NCBI GenBank assembly: GCA_012510935.1
Contig: JAAZHB010000062.1
Location: 1-15,623 of the forward strand
DNA from: Clostridiales bacterium
Lineage (GTDB): Bacteria > Bacillota_A > Clostridia > Peptostreptococcales > Anaerovoracaceae
Length of the DNA: 15,623 nt
Direction of reading: 5' to 3'
Shown one piece after another: positions 6,765 through 14,490 of the stretch. The notes under the pieces were generated by a model. That model saw only the letters and a program-made list of their open reading frames with translations. It was not told where the DNA came from and did not search any database. Made by a program: the position numbers and the translations under genes. The number at the start of each line of letters is the position of its first letter. The first letter of the stretch is position 1.

Positions 6765-7265
6765 ATGCAATTAAGAAAGTTCAAAGCTTCTGACTCCGCT
6801 ACTATTTGCAGCTGGATCAAAGACGAGAAGTCTTTATACCAATGGTCAGCAGATAGAATAAATACCTTTCCGTTACAGCCAGATTTTCTGGCAAAATATT
6901 ATTCAGCAAGAATAGATTGTGACAACATTATTCTCCTGTGCACTTGTGATGAGAACGATCTGCCTATCGGACATATGTTCATAAGGTACCCAAATCGTGA
7001 CGATAAGTCGGTTATACGCTTCGGTTTTATCATTGTCGACAATAATGTAAGAGGGCAAGGCTATGGGCGCAAAACAATGCAATTGGCGATAGATTATGCT
7101 AGGCATGTTCTGGAAGCGAGACGAATAACGCTAGCTGTTTTTGCAAATAATGAAAGCGCAAAGCATTGCTACGAGGCGGCTGGTTTTCGCGAAGTAGGGC
7201 AAAGATCTATGTGCAAAATGAACATAGGTGAATGGGAAAGCATTGAAATGGAGTTGGTATTATAA
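6765..7265 (+). CDS. GNAT family N-acetyltransferase
   Basis: This 166-residue protein should transfer an acetyl group from acetyl-CoA to an amine. Motif A is clear at residues 91-110: VDNNVRGQGYGRKTMQLAID, with the R-G-Q-G-Y-G pyrophosphate-binding loop. Motif B follows as NNESAKHCYEAAGF (128-141), where the Tyr is the usual general-acid position. The N-terminal part, with WIKDEKSLYQWSAD, fits the RimJ/RimL-like branch, but the substrate cannot be assigned. ATG 6765 lies 8 bases past AAAGGAG; the open frame extends upstream to 6696 but lacks a ribosome site there. The TAA stop shares one base with the ATG of the TIGR04076 gene. The gene follows a terminator, so it probably has its own promoter. 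Confidence 0.88.
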   Translation: MQLRKFKASDSATICSWIKDEKSLYQWSADRINTFPLQPDFLAKYYSARIDCDNIILLCTCDENDLPIGHMFIRYPNRDDKSVIRFGFIIVDNNVRGQGYGRKTMQLAIDYARHVLEARRITLAVFANNESAKHCYEAAGFREVGQRSMCKMNIGEWESIEMELVL

Positions 7266-7573
7266 TGAAAACAATAATTATCACAGTCATGCGCAAGGCG
7301 TTATATCCTGATTTGATGGAGCAATATGAGAATCCCATTGAGCACCCTTGTGGCCTTGAAGAAGGGCAGGTATATATTTGCCAGAATTGCGAGAAGCCTG
7401 ACGGCCTTTGCGACAGCGCGTGGGAGAGCATGCTACCTTTTATCAAAGAACTTGCACAGGGAGGCGGAGATTTCTACGACGGTTGGATGAAGAATCCTAA
7501 TTCAGCTATGATTAGTTGCAACGATGGATTCAGACCAGTGTCTTTTTATATTGAGGTAGCAAAGGAGGCATAA
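7265..7573 (+). CDS. TIGR04076 family protein
   Basis: This 102-residue protein begins MKTIIITVMRKALYPDLMEQY and carries the features I associate with TIGR04076: PCGLEEGQVYI near residue 30, a GLCDSAW segment near 48, GGGDFYDGWMK near 67, and the closing strand CNDGFRPVSFYIE. Cysteines at 29, 39, 42, 49 and 85 are prominent; several of these positions are typical of the family and could bind metal or be redox active. The function of the family is not established. Its start overlaps the acetyltransferase stop by one base, implying coupled translation. About 50 bases with no strong terminator separate it from the YoaP-like gene. Confidence 0.8.
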   Translation: MKTIIITVMRKALYPDLMEQYENPIEHPCGLEEGQVYICQNCEKPDGLCDSAWESMLPFIKELAQGGGDFYDGWMKNPNSAMISCNDGFRPVSFYIEVAKEA

Positions 7574-7625
7574 ATAAATCGAAATTTAAAGATAAACACA
7601 TATCTGTAATGTGGGAGAGTAAAGC

Positions 7626-8372
7626 ATGGAATATATTAGAGTAACTAAAGAAAATATTGATAATGAACACATTTGTTGTGCGCTTTCAAATAATATCGAC
7701 ATTCAGGTGTATTCAAAGAAGAAATGGCTACTGGACCGCTTTGAGGATGGGCTGATTTTCTTGAAAAGCACGGAACGCGGAAAATGTTTTATAGAATACA
7801 TTCCTGCGGAGAAGGCTTGGAACCCAATTGATGCAGATGATTTTATGTATATAGACTGTCTCTGGGTTTCGGGTTCATTTAAAGGCAAGGGTTATTCCAC
7901 TGAGTTGTTAGAAGCATGTATCGATGACAGCAAGAAGAAGGGCAAGAAGGGGCTCTGCATATTATCGGCATCAAAGAAAAAACCGTTTTTAGCGGATCCG
8001 AAGTTTTTGAAGTACAAAGGCTTTGCAATCTGTGATGAGTCAGACAATGGTATTCAATTATGGTATTTGCCTTTTAATGACAATGTTGTTAAGCCTAAAT
8101 TTAAAGATAATGCTAAACATCCTCATGTGGATGACAGAGGCTATGTGTTGTATTATACAAGCCAGTGTCCATTTAATGCAAAATATGTTCCAGTACTGGA
8201 ATCCATTGCGAAGGAAAAGGGTATTTCGTTTAAAGCAATTCATTTACAAAACAAGGAAGTTGCGCGTAATGCACCAACACCAATTACAACATATGCATTA
8301 TTCCACGATGGAACATATATTACAAATGAACAGATGAACGATAAGAAGTTTTTGAAAATGCTAGATAAGTAG
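7626..8372 (+). CDS. yoaP: YoaP-like protein: GNAT domain plus thioredoxin-like YoaP domain
   Basis: This 248-residue protein has the layout of Bacillus subtilis YoaP. Residues about 1-150 are a GNAT acetyltransferase domain, with FMYIDCLWVSGSFKGKGYS containing the GKGYS acetyl-CoA loop (86-91) and a following helix STELLEACID. Residues about 172-245 are the YoaP domain, a thioredoxin-like fold with YVLYYTSQCPFNAKYVP; the Cys at 181 begins a C-P-F site without a second Cys, so it is not a classical disulphide oxidoreductase. The family's reaction and substrate are not established. The start ATG has GGGAGAG 10 bases upstream. The gene is co-directional with its neighbours and 22 bases upstream of the J-domain-like gene. 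Confidence 0.82.
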   Translation: MEYIRVTKENIDNEHICCALSNNIDIQVYSKKKWLLDRFEDGLIFLKSTERGKCFIEYIPAEKAWNPIDADDFMYIDCLWVSGSFKGKGYSTELLEACIDDSKKKGKKGLCILSASKKKPFLADPKFLKYKGFAICDESDNGIQLWYLPFNDNVVKPKFKDNAKHPHVDDRGYVLYYTSQCPFNAKYVPVLESIAKEKGISFKAIHLQNKEVARNAPTPITTYALFHDGTYITNEQMNDKKFLKMLDK

Positions 8373-8394
8373 TGAAAATACAGGGGATAGTGCA

Positions 8395-9231
8395 ATGGTA
8401 GATAAGAAAAAGCCTAAGAATAGCCCAAAGTGTGAAATCATCCAATTCCCGGAGTTCGTCGAACTGAAGGAAGAAGTTGATAAGCTTACAACAGAGCTTT
8501 CGATGCTCATATCAGAACATGATGAGCTTAGATATGTAATATGCAAAAATATCGAGATGGAATACATGCTCACTCTGGGTGGGCTAGAATATAAAGCTTT
8601 CGAACTAAATTGTGAGATGCTGCGACTTAAGCGAAAGGTCGAATTAATTCAGATGAGAATTAATAGGCAAGAGAAAATCAATATTGCTGAAATCGAATTA
8701 ATACTAGACGAGGAGTTTGCTGAATTCCAAGACCAACTTGAAAGAGAACTTAACAAAATGAATGCGGCTCTTGAGCGTGGCAAAGGGGAGCTTTTGTCAA
8801 AAGAGGAAACAAAGGAATTAAAGACTCTTTATCGAGCAATAGTAAAAGTATTGCATCCAGACCTACATCCTGAGCTTACAGATGCACAGCTACAGCTTTT
8901 TTACAATGCTGTTTCAGCATATGAGAATGGAGACCTTCTAACGCTTCGCATAATACATCAGATGACAGCTGAGCCTGTTACACCAGAAGTTAGCGAAAGT
9001 GGGCTAGAAGCTTTAACAAAAGAGAAAGACAGGCTTTTGAAAATAGTAGACTCTGTTAAAGAGAAGATAAGTGACACAAAGAAGAAGTATCCATACATTT
9101 TAAAGCCGATTGTAGAGAGCGAAGAATTAACAGCCGAGAAAAAAGCTGAGTTAAACGAGACGATTTCATGGCTTAAGGAGTCCATAGAATTATATACTAA
9201 TCGCATACATGAATTAATGGAGAGAAAGTAA
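8395..9231 (+). CDS. Coiled-coil protein with a J-domain-like HPD segment
   Basis: This 278-residue protein is rich in Glu, Lys and Leu and mostly helical. Residues about 22-47 and 66-130 look like coiled coils. Residues about 136-190 read as the core of a J domain: KELKTLYRAIVKVLHPDLHP holds the helix II and the HPD tripeptide (154-156) that in DnaJ proteins triggers DnaK ATP hydrolysis. FYNAVSAYENGDL follows like helix III. A second coiled coil fills 205-275. There are no zinc-finger or Gly/Phe regions. If the J domain works, the protein would bring DnaK to a partner held by the coiled coils. The TAA stop shares one base with the HIRAN start, so the two proteins are probably made together and may act together. 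Confidence 0.72.
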   Translation: MVDKKKPKNSPKCEIIQFPEFVELKEEVDKLTTELSMLISEHDELRYVICKNIEMEYMLTLGGLEYKAFELNCEMLRLKRKVELIQMRINRQEKINIAEIELILDEEFAEFQDQLERELNKMNAALERGKGELLSKEETKELKTLYRAIVKVLHPDLHPELTDAQLQLFYNAVSAYENGDLLTLRIIHQMTAEPVTPEVSESGLEALTKEKDRLLKIVDSVKEKISDTKKKYPYILKPIVESEELTAEKKAELNETISWLKESIELYTNRIHELMERK

Positions 9232-9626
9232 TGAGTGATATTATAAAGAAAGATGATACTGGGGTTATCAGTATTTTGCATGGAAGTGGAGGACTTACAA
9301 TTCCAAAACCCTTCGAACATGAAATTTTCCTTTTCGATAGTTATGTAGCGGGGACAACGCATGTGGAAGGAATTGAAGAACTTGAACCGCATCTTAAGAT
9401 TGATGATAAGCTAGAATTCTTCCGTGAGCCAGATAATTCATTTGATCCAAATGCAATAGTAATAAGAAATGCGACAGGAGTAAAAGTAGGGTATGTTCCC
9501 AAAGCTGATAATGTAGTTTTCTCTCGCTTGATGGATGCAGGGAAACTGTTGTTCGGCAGGATTGTCTCTAAGGAGATGCAGGGGGACTGGCTCAAACTTA
9601 AAATTAAGATTTACTTGCATGAATAG
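9231..9626 (+). CDS. Stand-alone HIRAN domain protein
   Basis: This 131-residue protein is essentially one HIRAN domain. The hallmark is at residues 65-90: REPDNSFDPNAIVI, then VKVGYVPKADN. In eukaryotic HLTF this fold binds the 3' end of single-stranded DNA; bacterial stand-alone members are presumed nucleic-acid binding but little studied. The family match is strong by motif; DNA binding here is inference. ATG 9231 overlaps the stop of the J-domain-like gene. No T-rich terminator on the plus strand follows closely; the strong hairpin at 9696-9724 has its T run on the other strand, but may also stop plus-strand transcripts. Confidence 0.83.
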   Translation: MSDIIKKDDTGVISILHGSGGLTIPKPFEHEIFLFDSYVAGTTHVEGIEELEPHLKIDDKLEFFREPDNSFDPNAIVIRNATGVKVGYVPKADNVVFSRLMDAGKLLFGRIVSKEMQGDWLKLKIKIYLHE

Positions 9627-9692
9627 TATAGTCGCCCACTTTGTATTGAGCGAGATTAGAGTCTCAAATAATTGATTTGAATAACCATAACG

Positions 9693-9724
9693 AAAACGGG
9701 ATAACCATTTACTGGTTATCCCGT
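9693..9724 (-). terminator. Terminator of the MMPL/YhgE-like operon
   Basis: ACGGGATAACCA (9696-9707) and TGGTTATCCCGT (9713-9724) form a perfect 12-base stem with a five-base loop. Read on the minus strand, the stem runs into TTTTCGTT. This puts the end of the minus-strand operon about 20 bases past the YhgE-like stop, between convergent genes. Confidence 0.85.
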
Positions 9725-9745
9725 CTCTCACTTGCAAGGAAGCTA

Positions 9746-11443
9746 CTATTTATCTTCCTTAACCTCTATAGCATCTGTCTTATATACGAATTTTGTTGAG
9801 CTTCCCAGGTCAGATACTCCAGGGAAAGCCTTATAATTCTTGGCAATATTTGAAATTGCCTTAACTCTTTCAAGTAGCCCTGATACATCTCCGTTAACTG
9901 CTTCAACAAGCTTATCTATTCCGTCTTCCTTGAATTGCTTAATTCCTTCAGATAGTTGCTTTGAACCGTTCTTGAGGTCTGCAACACCGCTAATTAGTGT
10001 TGGAGTGCTTTTATGTAATGAATCAACTCCATCATAAAGCGAGCTTGCACCACCATATAAGTCTTTAGTCCCAGTATATAGGTTTCCAGCTCCATCTGCT
10101 AAATCATAAGATGACTGATTTGCACTTGATACACCATCAGTATATTTCTTTAATCCTACATAGAATTTATTATACTGATCAAGACTATCCTTTAGAGCTC
10201 CAAGTTGTGTCTTAGCAGGCTCACTTGCACCAGCAATTATTTGAGTTAATACTGCATCATAGTTAGCAATTGTTAGCTGTGGGGCAGTAACACCTGCAGC
10301 AGCAAGCTTTGTATCTGCATTCGATAGTAGAGCTTCGAAAGTTGATTCTGCGCCTGCCATCAAAGTTTCATTTTGCGATGCTAGTTGAGTAAGACCTTGC
10401 TGTAGTTGTGTTGCTCCGTCAGAAACAGCCTCGGCACCAGAATTTACTGAACCAGCGCCATCTTTAACTTTTATACCTCCTGCATAGAGAGCATCAACAC
10501 CATTAGACAATGCACTTGACTTATCTTGCAACGTTGAAAGGCCTTCGTATAGCTTGTTTGAGCCATCTACCAATTCATTTGTTGCATCAGAGAGTTGATC
10601 AACAGCTGACTTCAAATCATCAATTGAGCTTAGACTGCTTGTATCGATGTTCTTGAAAATCTCATTTGTAGCAATTGTCATTGTATTTGACATCTCGAAG
10701 TCTGTAACATCAGCACTTACCTCGAAATACTCTGGAATATCTACCTGTGAACTTGATACTCCTAGATTGCTTTGCATACCAGGGAAAGCAATTCCAGATA
10801 CGATTGTTCTGCTGCCATCGTCAATGAACTTACCATTTGTAACTGATACATTCGAGAAAACATTATTGTCTAGAATCATACCAGTAAGCATTGCGAAAGG
10901 TACATACATTGTTGTCTGAGTACCGTTAATATTTACTGTTGTGGTTTTCTTATTCTTGTAGTCAAATCGAATTGTAACATGTCCGCTTTGACCAGCGAGC
11001 TTATCTGCCGAAATATTCTTACCATCTAGCTTGTATGAGACTGTCATATCAACAGGAACTTCATTCTCAATATTGCCCTGATAATCTAGTGCATTTCCAT
11101 CAATATCGAAGGCTTGAACATTGCCATTAGTAAGAGCATTATTCTCATCAGCCTTTGTTAAATCAGAAGAATCGGCTTGCTCTGTTGCGCCTAGCTTATT
11201 CTTGATCCAGTCGCTTACAATGACTTTCTTTATATTGCCGTTTGCATTGGCAACAACATACACGGTCTCATCCTCTGATACATCTTCGCTCTCAGTGTCA
11301 TTTGTTGTAGCTTCTTTAGTGGAAGAAGATGTTTTTTTATCTGAACTTTTATCTTGACCATAGATAAAACCAGTACTTACTGCACCCATTATCATTGTTA
11401 ATGTTAGCAATATCGAAAGTTGTTTCTTAAATCCGTTTTTCAT
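9746..11443 (-). CDS. Secreted YhgE/Pip-like helical-repeat protein, partner of the MMPL transporter
   Basis: This 565-residue protein has a basic start, a hydrophobic signal segment (about 9-27) and no later membrane helix, so it should be exported. A Ser/Thr/Asp/Glu-rich linker (about 30-60) follows, then a beta-rich domain to about 270. From about 275 to 530 it is helical, with repeating DGSNKLYEGL and DGAGNLYTGTKDLY units, the Gly-spaced pattern seen in the extracellular domain of YhgE/Pip proteins. It starts two bases after the MMPL stop, with GGAGG inside the end of that gene, so the two are translated together. It probably forms an extracellular coiled assembly with the transporter, a role inferred from neighbourhood and from MMPL proteins that carry similar repeats in one chain. 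The family cutoff was not tested. Confidence 0.8.
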   Translation of the reverse strand: MKNGFKKQLSILLTLTMIMGAVSTGFIYGQDKSSDKKTSSSTKEATTNDTESEDVSEDETVYVVANANGNIKKVIVSDWIKNKLGATEQADSSDLTKADENNALTNGNVQAFDIDGNALDYQGNIENEVPVDMTVSYKLDGKNISADKLAGQSGHVTIRFDYKNKKTTTVNINGTQTTMYVPFAMLTGMILDNNVFSNVSVTNGKFIDDGSRTIVSGIAFPGMQSNLGVSSSQVDIPEYFEVSADVTDFEMSNTMTIATNEIFKNIDTSSLSSIDDLKSAVDQLSDATNELVDGSNKLYEGLSTLQDKSSALSNGVDALYAGGIKVKDGAGSVNSGAEAVSDGATQLQQGLTQLASQNETLMAGAESTFEALLSNADTKLAAAGVTAPQLTIANYDAVLTQIIAGASEPAKTQLGALKDSLDQYNKFYVGLKKYTDGVSSANQSSYDLADGAGNLYTGTKDLYGGASSLYDGVDSLHKSTPTLISGVADLKNGSKQLSEGIKQFKEDGIDKLVEAVNGDVSGLLERVKAISNIAKNYKAFPGVSDLGSSTKFVYKTDAIEVKEDK

Positions 11444-11445
11444 AA

Positions 11446-13554
11446 TTACTTAGCCTCCGAATTCATTAATTTAGTATCGTGAGTGACATGTTTCATGCCT
11501 CTAGTTGTCTTGCAAATTACCTTATCACATAGCATCAGTAGGGCAGGTAGAATTAGTATTACGCATAGCATACTGATTACAGCGCCTCGTGCCATTAGTG
11601 AGCACATTGAGCTGATGATGTCGATGTCTGAATAAACGGCAACTCCGAAGGTTGCTGCAAATAATCCAACACCTGATACGATGATAGAAGGAATTGATGT
11701 AGAGAGGGCAGTGTGTACTGAATCTCTCTTGGTGTTATTTGCAATTCTTTCTTTCTTATAACGAGTTGTCATCAATATCGCATAGTCAACTGTAGCACCA
11801 AGCTGTATTGTACTTATGCAAATAGGTGCAATAAATGGTAAAGGCTGTCCAAAGTAGTGTGATAAGCCTAGGTTGATGCATATTGCAAGCTCAATGACAG
11901 CAATTAGTATGAATGGAAGGGATATACTTCCTTCAACAAGTGCAATAATAATAAATATTGCCAATACAGAGATAATATTTACAACCTTAAAGTCTCGGTC
12001 GGTTATCTTAATCATATCTCTCATGCATGGAGCTTCACCAATTAGCATGCCGCCATCATCATAGTTCTTTACTATTTTATTTATTTCAGTAATCTGCGAA
12101 TTAACTTCCCTGCTTGCAACTTTGTATTCCGAATTGACAAGCAGAAGCTCATAGTCACCATTATCTAAGGTGTCCTTAACTCCATCTGGAATCATTTCAG
12201 TAGGTATGTCAGAACCAACAACTGATTCCATACCAAGTACATACTTTACGCCGTCAACTTTCTCAATGTCCTTTGACATGCTACGAACTGCACTCGATGA
12301 AGTACTTGAGTCAACAAGCACCATGTGAGTGGAGGCTATGTCAAAATCTTCCGCAAGTTTCTTGTTGGAAATAGCATAGTTAATATCTTGTGGTAGACAG
12401 TCGCCCAAATCGTAATATACTTCGTCGTTAGTTTGCTGATATCCATAAAGTGCAGGTGGTATCAAGAGTACAAATAGAACTATAAACGCTGGGAAAATCT
12501 TAATCATCTTAGTCGAGATTCTATCGGTATCAGGTATAAGTCCCTTATGTCCTGTCTCATGCAATGGCTTGTCGAAGGTTAGGATTAGTGCTGGCAGAAC
12601 CGTAACACAACCTATAACTCCAAGTAATACTCCTTTAGCCATTACAACACCAAGGTCGCGGCCTAATGTAAATGACATGAAGCACAGAGCAAGGAATCCA
12701 GCTACTGTTGTAATTGAACTTCCAACTACACTGCTAAGTGTTTGCTTGATTGCAACCTCCATCGCTTCTTCATGCGTGTCGTACAAATCAATGTTCTCGT
12801 TGTAGCTATGCCATACGAAAATCGAATAGTCCATGGTTACAGCAAGTTGTAACACCGCCGATAGAGCCTTCGTTATATATGATATCTCACCAAAGAAGTA
12901 GTTACTGCCTAGATTTAGCATAATCATCATTCCTATAGATGTTAGGAAGATAAATGGAATAAGCCATCCGTCTAGAAGTAACAGCATTGCTGCGGTTGCA
13001 CAGAGTACAGCAAGTCCAACATAGATTGGTTCCTCTTTCTCGCATAAGTCCTTCAAGTCGGTAACTAGGGCAGACATACCAGATACAAAGCATTGGTTTC
13101 CGCCAATCGAGCGAATTTCTTTAATTGCTTCCATAGTCTCATCGTCAGAAGTGGAAGTGTTAAAGAAAACTGCTACCATAGTTGCGTTAGTCTCGTCATT
13201 ATTAAACTTATCGTAGATGTTGTCTGGAAGGAATTCCTTTGGAATTGTTACATCTGATAGATTCGAATACCAGAGAACTGTCTCAACATGATCTACTTTC
13301 TCGAATTTTGAACAGAGTTTTTTAACATCTGAATCATTCATGTTCTCAATTGTTATAAGAGAGAAGGCTCCTTTTCCAAAATCATCGAGAAGAATATCTT
13401 GCCCCTTTATCGTATCGATATTTGTCGGTAGATATTTGAGCATATCGTAATTAATTCTCGTCCCCATGATACCTAGAACTGAAGGAATCATAAGCAGTAT
13501 TGAGATTAACAATATGAGTTTACGGTGCTTAACAACCGCTTTAGAAAATCTCAT
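11446..13554 (-). CDS. MMPL/RND-superfamily transporter
   Basis: This 702-residue inner-membrane protein has two similar halves. Each has a first helix, a large extracellular domain, then five packed helices, for about 12 in all. Each half carries the conserved Asp-Tyr pair of MMPL proteins in its fourth helix: MDYSIFVWHSYNE (D242-Y243) and TVDYAILMTTRYKKE (D590-Y591). This Asp-Tyr pair is the expected proton relay, so export driven by proton motive force is likely; substrates may be lipids or hydrophobic compounds. ATG 13554 follows GCGAGGA by 9 bases and starts MRFSKAVVKHRKLIL, a normal family N-terminus. The open frame continues 72 codons upstream through the promoter and terminator region, so that extension is rejected. 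The YhgE-like gene follows directly, and the TetR gene lies upstream. Confidence 0.9.
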   Translation of the reverse strand: MRFSKAVVKHRKLILLISILLMIPSVLGIMGTRINYDMLKYLPTNIDTIKGQDILLDDFGKGAFSLITIENMNDSDVKKLCSKFEKVDHVETVLWYSNLSDVTIPKEFLPDNIYDKFNNDETNATMVAVFFNTSTSDDETMEAIKEIRSIGGNQCFVSGMSALVTDLKDLCEKEEPIYVGLAVLCATAAMLLLLDGWLIPFIFLTSIGMMIMLNLGSNYFFGEISYITKALSAVLQLAVTMDYSIFVWHSYNENIDLYDTHEEAMEVAIKQTLSSVVGSSITTVAGFLALCFMSFTLGRDLGVVMAKGVLLGVIGCVTVLPALILTFDKPLHETGHKGLIPDTDRISTKMIKIFPAFIVLFVLLIPPALYGYQQTNDEVYYDLGDCLPQDINYAISNKKLAEDFDIASTHMVLVDSSTSSSAVRSMSKDIEKVDGVKYVLGMESVVGSDIPTEMIPDGVKDTLDNGDYELLLVNSEYKVASREVNSQITEINKIVKNYDDGGMLIGEAPCMRDMIKITDRDFKVVNIISVLAIFIIIALVEGSISLPFILIAVIELAICINLGLSHYFGQPLPFIAPICISTIQLGATVDYAILMTTRYKKERIANNTKRDSVHTALSTSIPSIIVSGVGLFAATFGVAVYSDIDIISSMCSLMARGAVISMLCVILILPALLMLCDKVICKTTRGMKHVTHDTKLMNSEAK

Positions 13555-13584
13555 AATTTTAGTCCTCGCTTTCACAAAATTTGT

Positions 13585-13613
13585 ATAATATTTACATCCT
13601 ATTTTTTTTACAA
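13585..13613 (-). promoter_or_regulatory. Candidate promoter of the MMPL operon
   Basis: On the minus strand TTGTAA (complement of 13608-13613) and TATTAT (complement of 13585-13590) are 17 bases apart, a good sigma-A-type pair. The predicted start would leave a leader of about 20-25 bases before ATG 13554, holding the GCGAGGA ribosome site. Confidence 0.5.
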
Positions 13614-13697
13614 AGATTAGTATACTCGTTGTTTTATTCTTGAAAATAGACAATCTTGAACGCGTGACCAGTTTTTGGGCATTTGCATTAAATTGCA

Positions 13698-13723
13698 CAA
13701 AAAAACTGCTCTTAATGAGCAGT
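13698..13723 (-). terminator. Terminator of the TetR gene
   Basis: Read on the minus strand, ACTGCTC-ATTAA-GAGCAGT forms a perfect seven-base stem (arms 13717-13723 and 13705-13711) followed by a run of six or more T. It lies about 65 bases past the tetR stop and separates that gene from the MMPL promoter. Confidence 0.87.
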
Positions 13724-13789
13724 TGTGTAGTCATATCGTGTATAACATGACATTTCTCGAAGGCTTTCAACCTTTATCAATCAATTAAT

Positions 13790-14344
13790 TTAGACTTGGC
13801 ACCTTTTAATAACTTCAAGTGAGAAGTCTTCGCATATCTCAAATAATCTTTCAGATTCATCAATTATGCTTTCAGGCATTCCTGAATTCATCCAATCGAT
13901 ATAACCGCCAAAGAGTTCACACTTTGCCAGTCTGATAATTAGTCTCTTGTCAGATTCTCGTATTGTTACACCTTTAAAAGCGGTCTCTATATATAATGTC
14001 ACCAGATGCTCAAAGTATTTCATAAGGTGTTGCTCGAAGAGTGCACGATTAACAGAATTGTAGATATGCATTAGAATCACTTTATTCTTCAAAGCGTAAT
14101 TCAAAGCAGCCTTAATTCCATCGTTCAAAGATGTAATAGAAGGGTACTTGCTAATAAGGTAGTCAAAATGTTCAATTATTATCTCTTCAATTAATTCTGG
14201 AATTCCTTTGTAATGATAGTAGAAAGAATTCCTGTTGATGCCACATTCGTCAGTGATTGATTTAACAGTTATTTCGTTGAGCGGATGCTTTGCTAGCAAC
14301 TTCAGAAAAGACTCTTTAATTGCGTTCTCTGTAAAATTAGCCAC
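13790..14344 (-). CDS. TetR-family transcriptional regulator
   Basis: This 184-residue protein has an N-terminal TetR DNA-binding domain: ITVKSITDECGINRNSFYYHYKG at about 25-47 in two parts, with the helix-turn-helix and the FYYHYKG segment typical of the family. The rest is a helical ligand-binding and dimerisation domain resembling the TetR-like C-terminal type of Bacillota. The start is GTG, 8 bases after CGAGGA, the same type of site as at the MMPL gene. The gene lies just upstream of the MMPL operon and diverges from the transporter pseudogene, so it most likely represses itself and one or both of these. The inducer is unknown, and the protein could be an activator as in DhaS-like members. 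Confidence 0.87.
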   Translation of the reverse strand: MANFTENAIKESFLKLLAKHPLNEITVKSITDECGINRNSFYYHYKGIPELIEEIIIEHFDYLISKYPSITSLNDGIKAALNYALKNKVILMHIYNSVNRALFEQHLMKYFEHLVTLYIETAFKGVTIRESDKRLIIRLAKCELFGGYIDWMNSGMPESIIDESERLFEICEDFSLEVIKRCQV

Positions 14345-14383
14345 GGTTATGTCCTCGTATTTCTATAAGTTTTGACAAAAAAT

Positions 14384-14420
14384 AGATTATCGCTTTTTAT
14401 TTTTACAATGTAACGATAAT
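14384..14420. promoter_or_regulatory. TetR divergent promoter region with candidate operators
   Basis: An 11-base odd palindrome TTACAATGTAA lies at 14403-14413. Around it, ATTATCG (14386-14392) and CGATAAT (14414-14420) form a perfect seven-base inverted repeat with 21 bases between. On the minus strand TTACAT and TAATCT (18-base spacer) make a possible tetR promoter that overlaps these sites. A TTGACA box at 14372-14377 reads on the plus strand. Binding by the TetR protein is inference. Confidence 0.42.
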
Positions 14421-14490
14421 GATATAAAATAAGTGGGTCGTTTAAGCAAATTTTAATTAACATATTTTAACATATTTTAAGGGGAATTAA

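Noticed and set aside
8958..9392. 144-codon minus-strand frame over the end of the J-domain gene and the HIRAN gene
   Set aside because: It is antisense to two well-supported genes, shows no family features and has no plausible ribosome site.
1..9626. Integron-like cassette array of small genes
   Set aside because: No repeated recombination site lies between genes and no integrase is present; several genes overlap, which cassettes would not.
10647..10919. 90-codon plus-strand frame inside the YhgE-like gene
   Set aside because: It is a shadow of the minus-strand gene, with no independent support.
13555..13770. N-terminal extension of the MMPL frame by 72 codons
   Set aside because: It reads through the tetR terminator and the MMPL promoter, has no ribosome site, and is unlike family N-termini; the start at 13554 has a good site.
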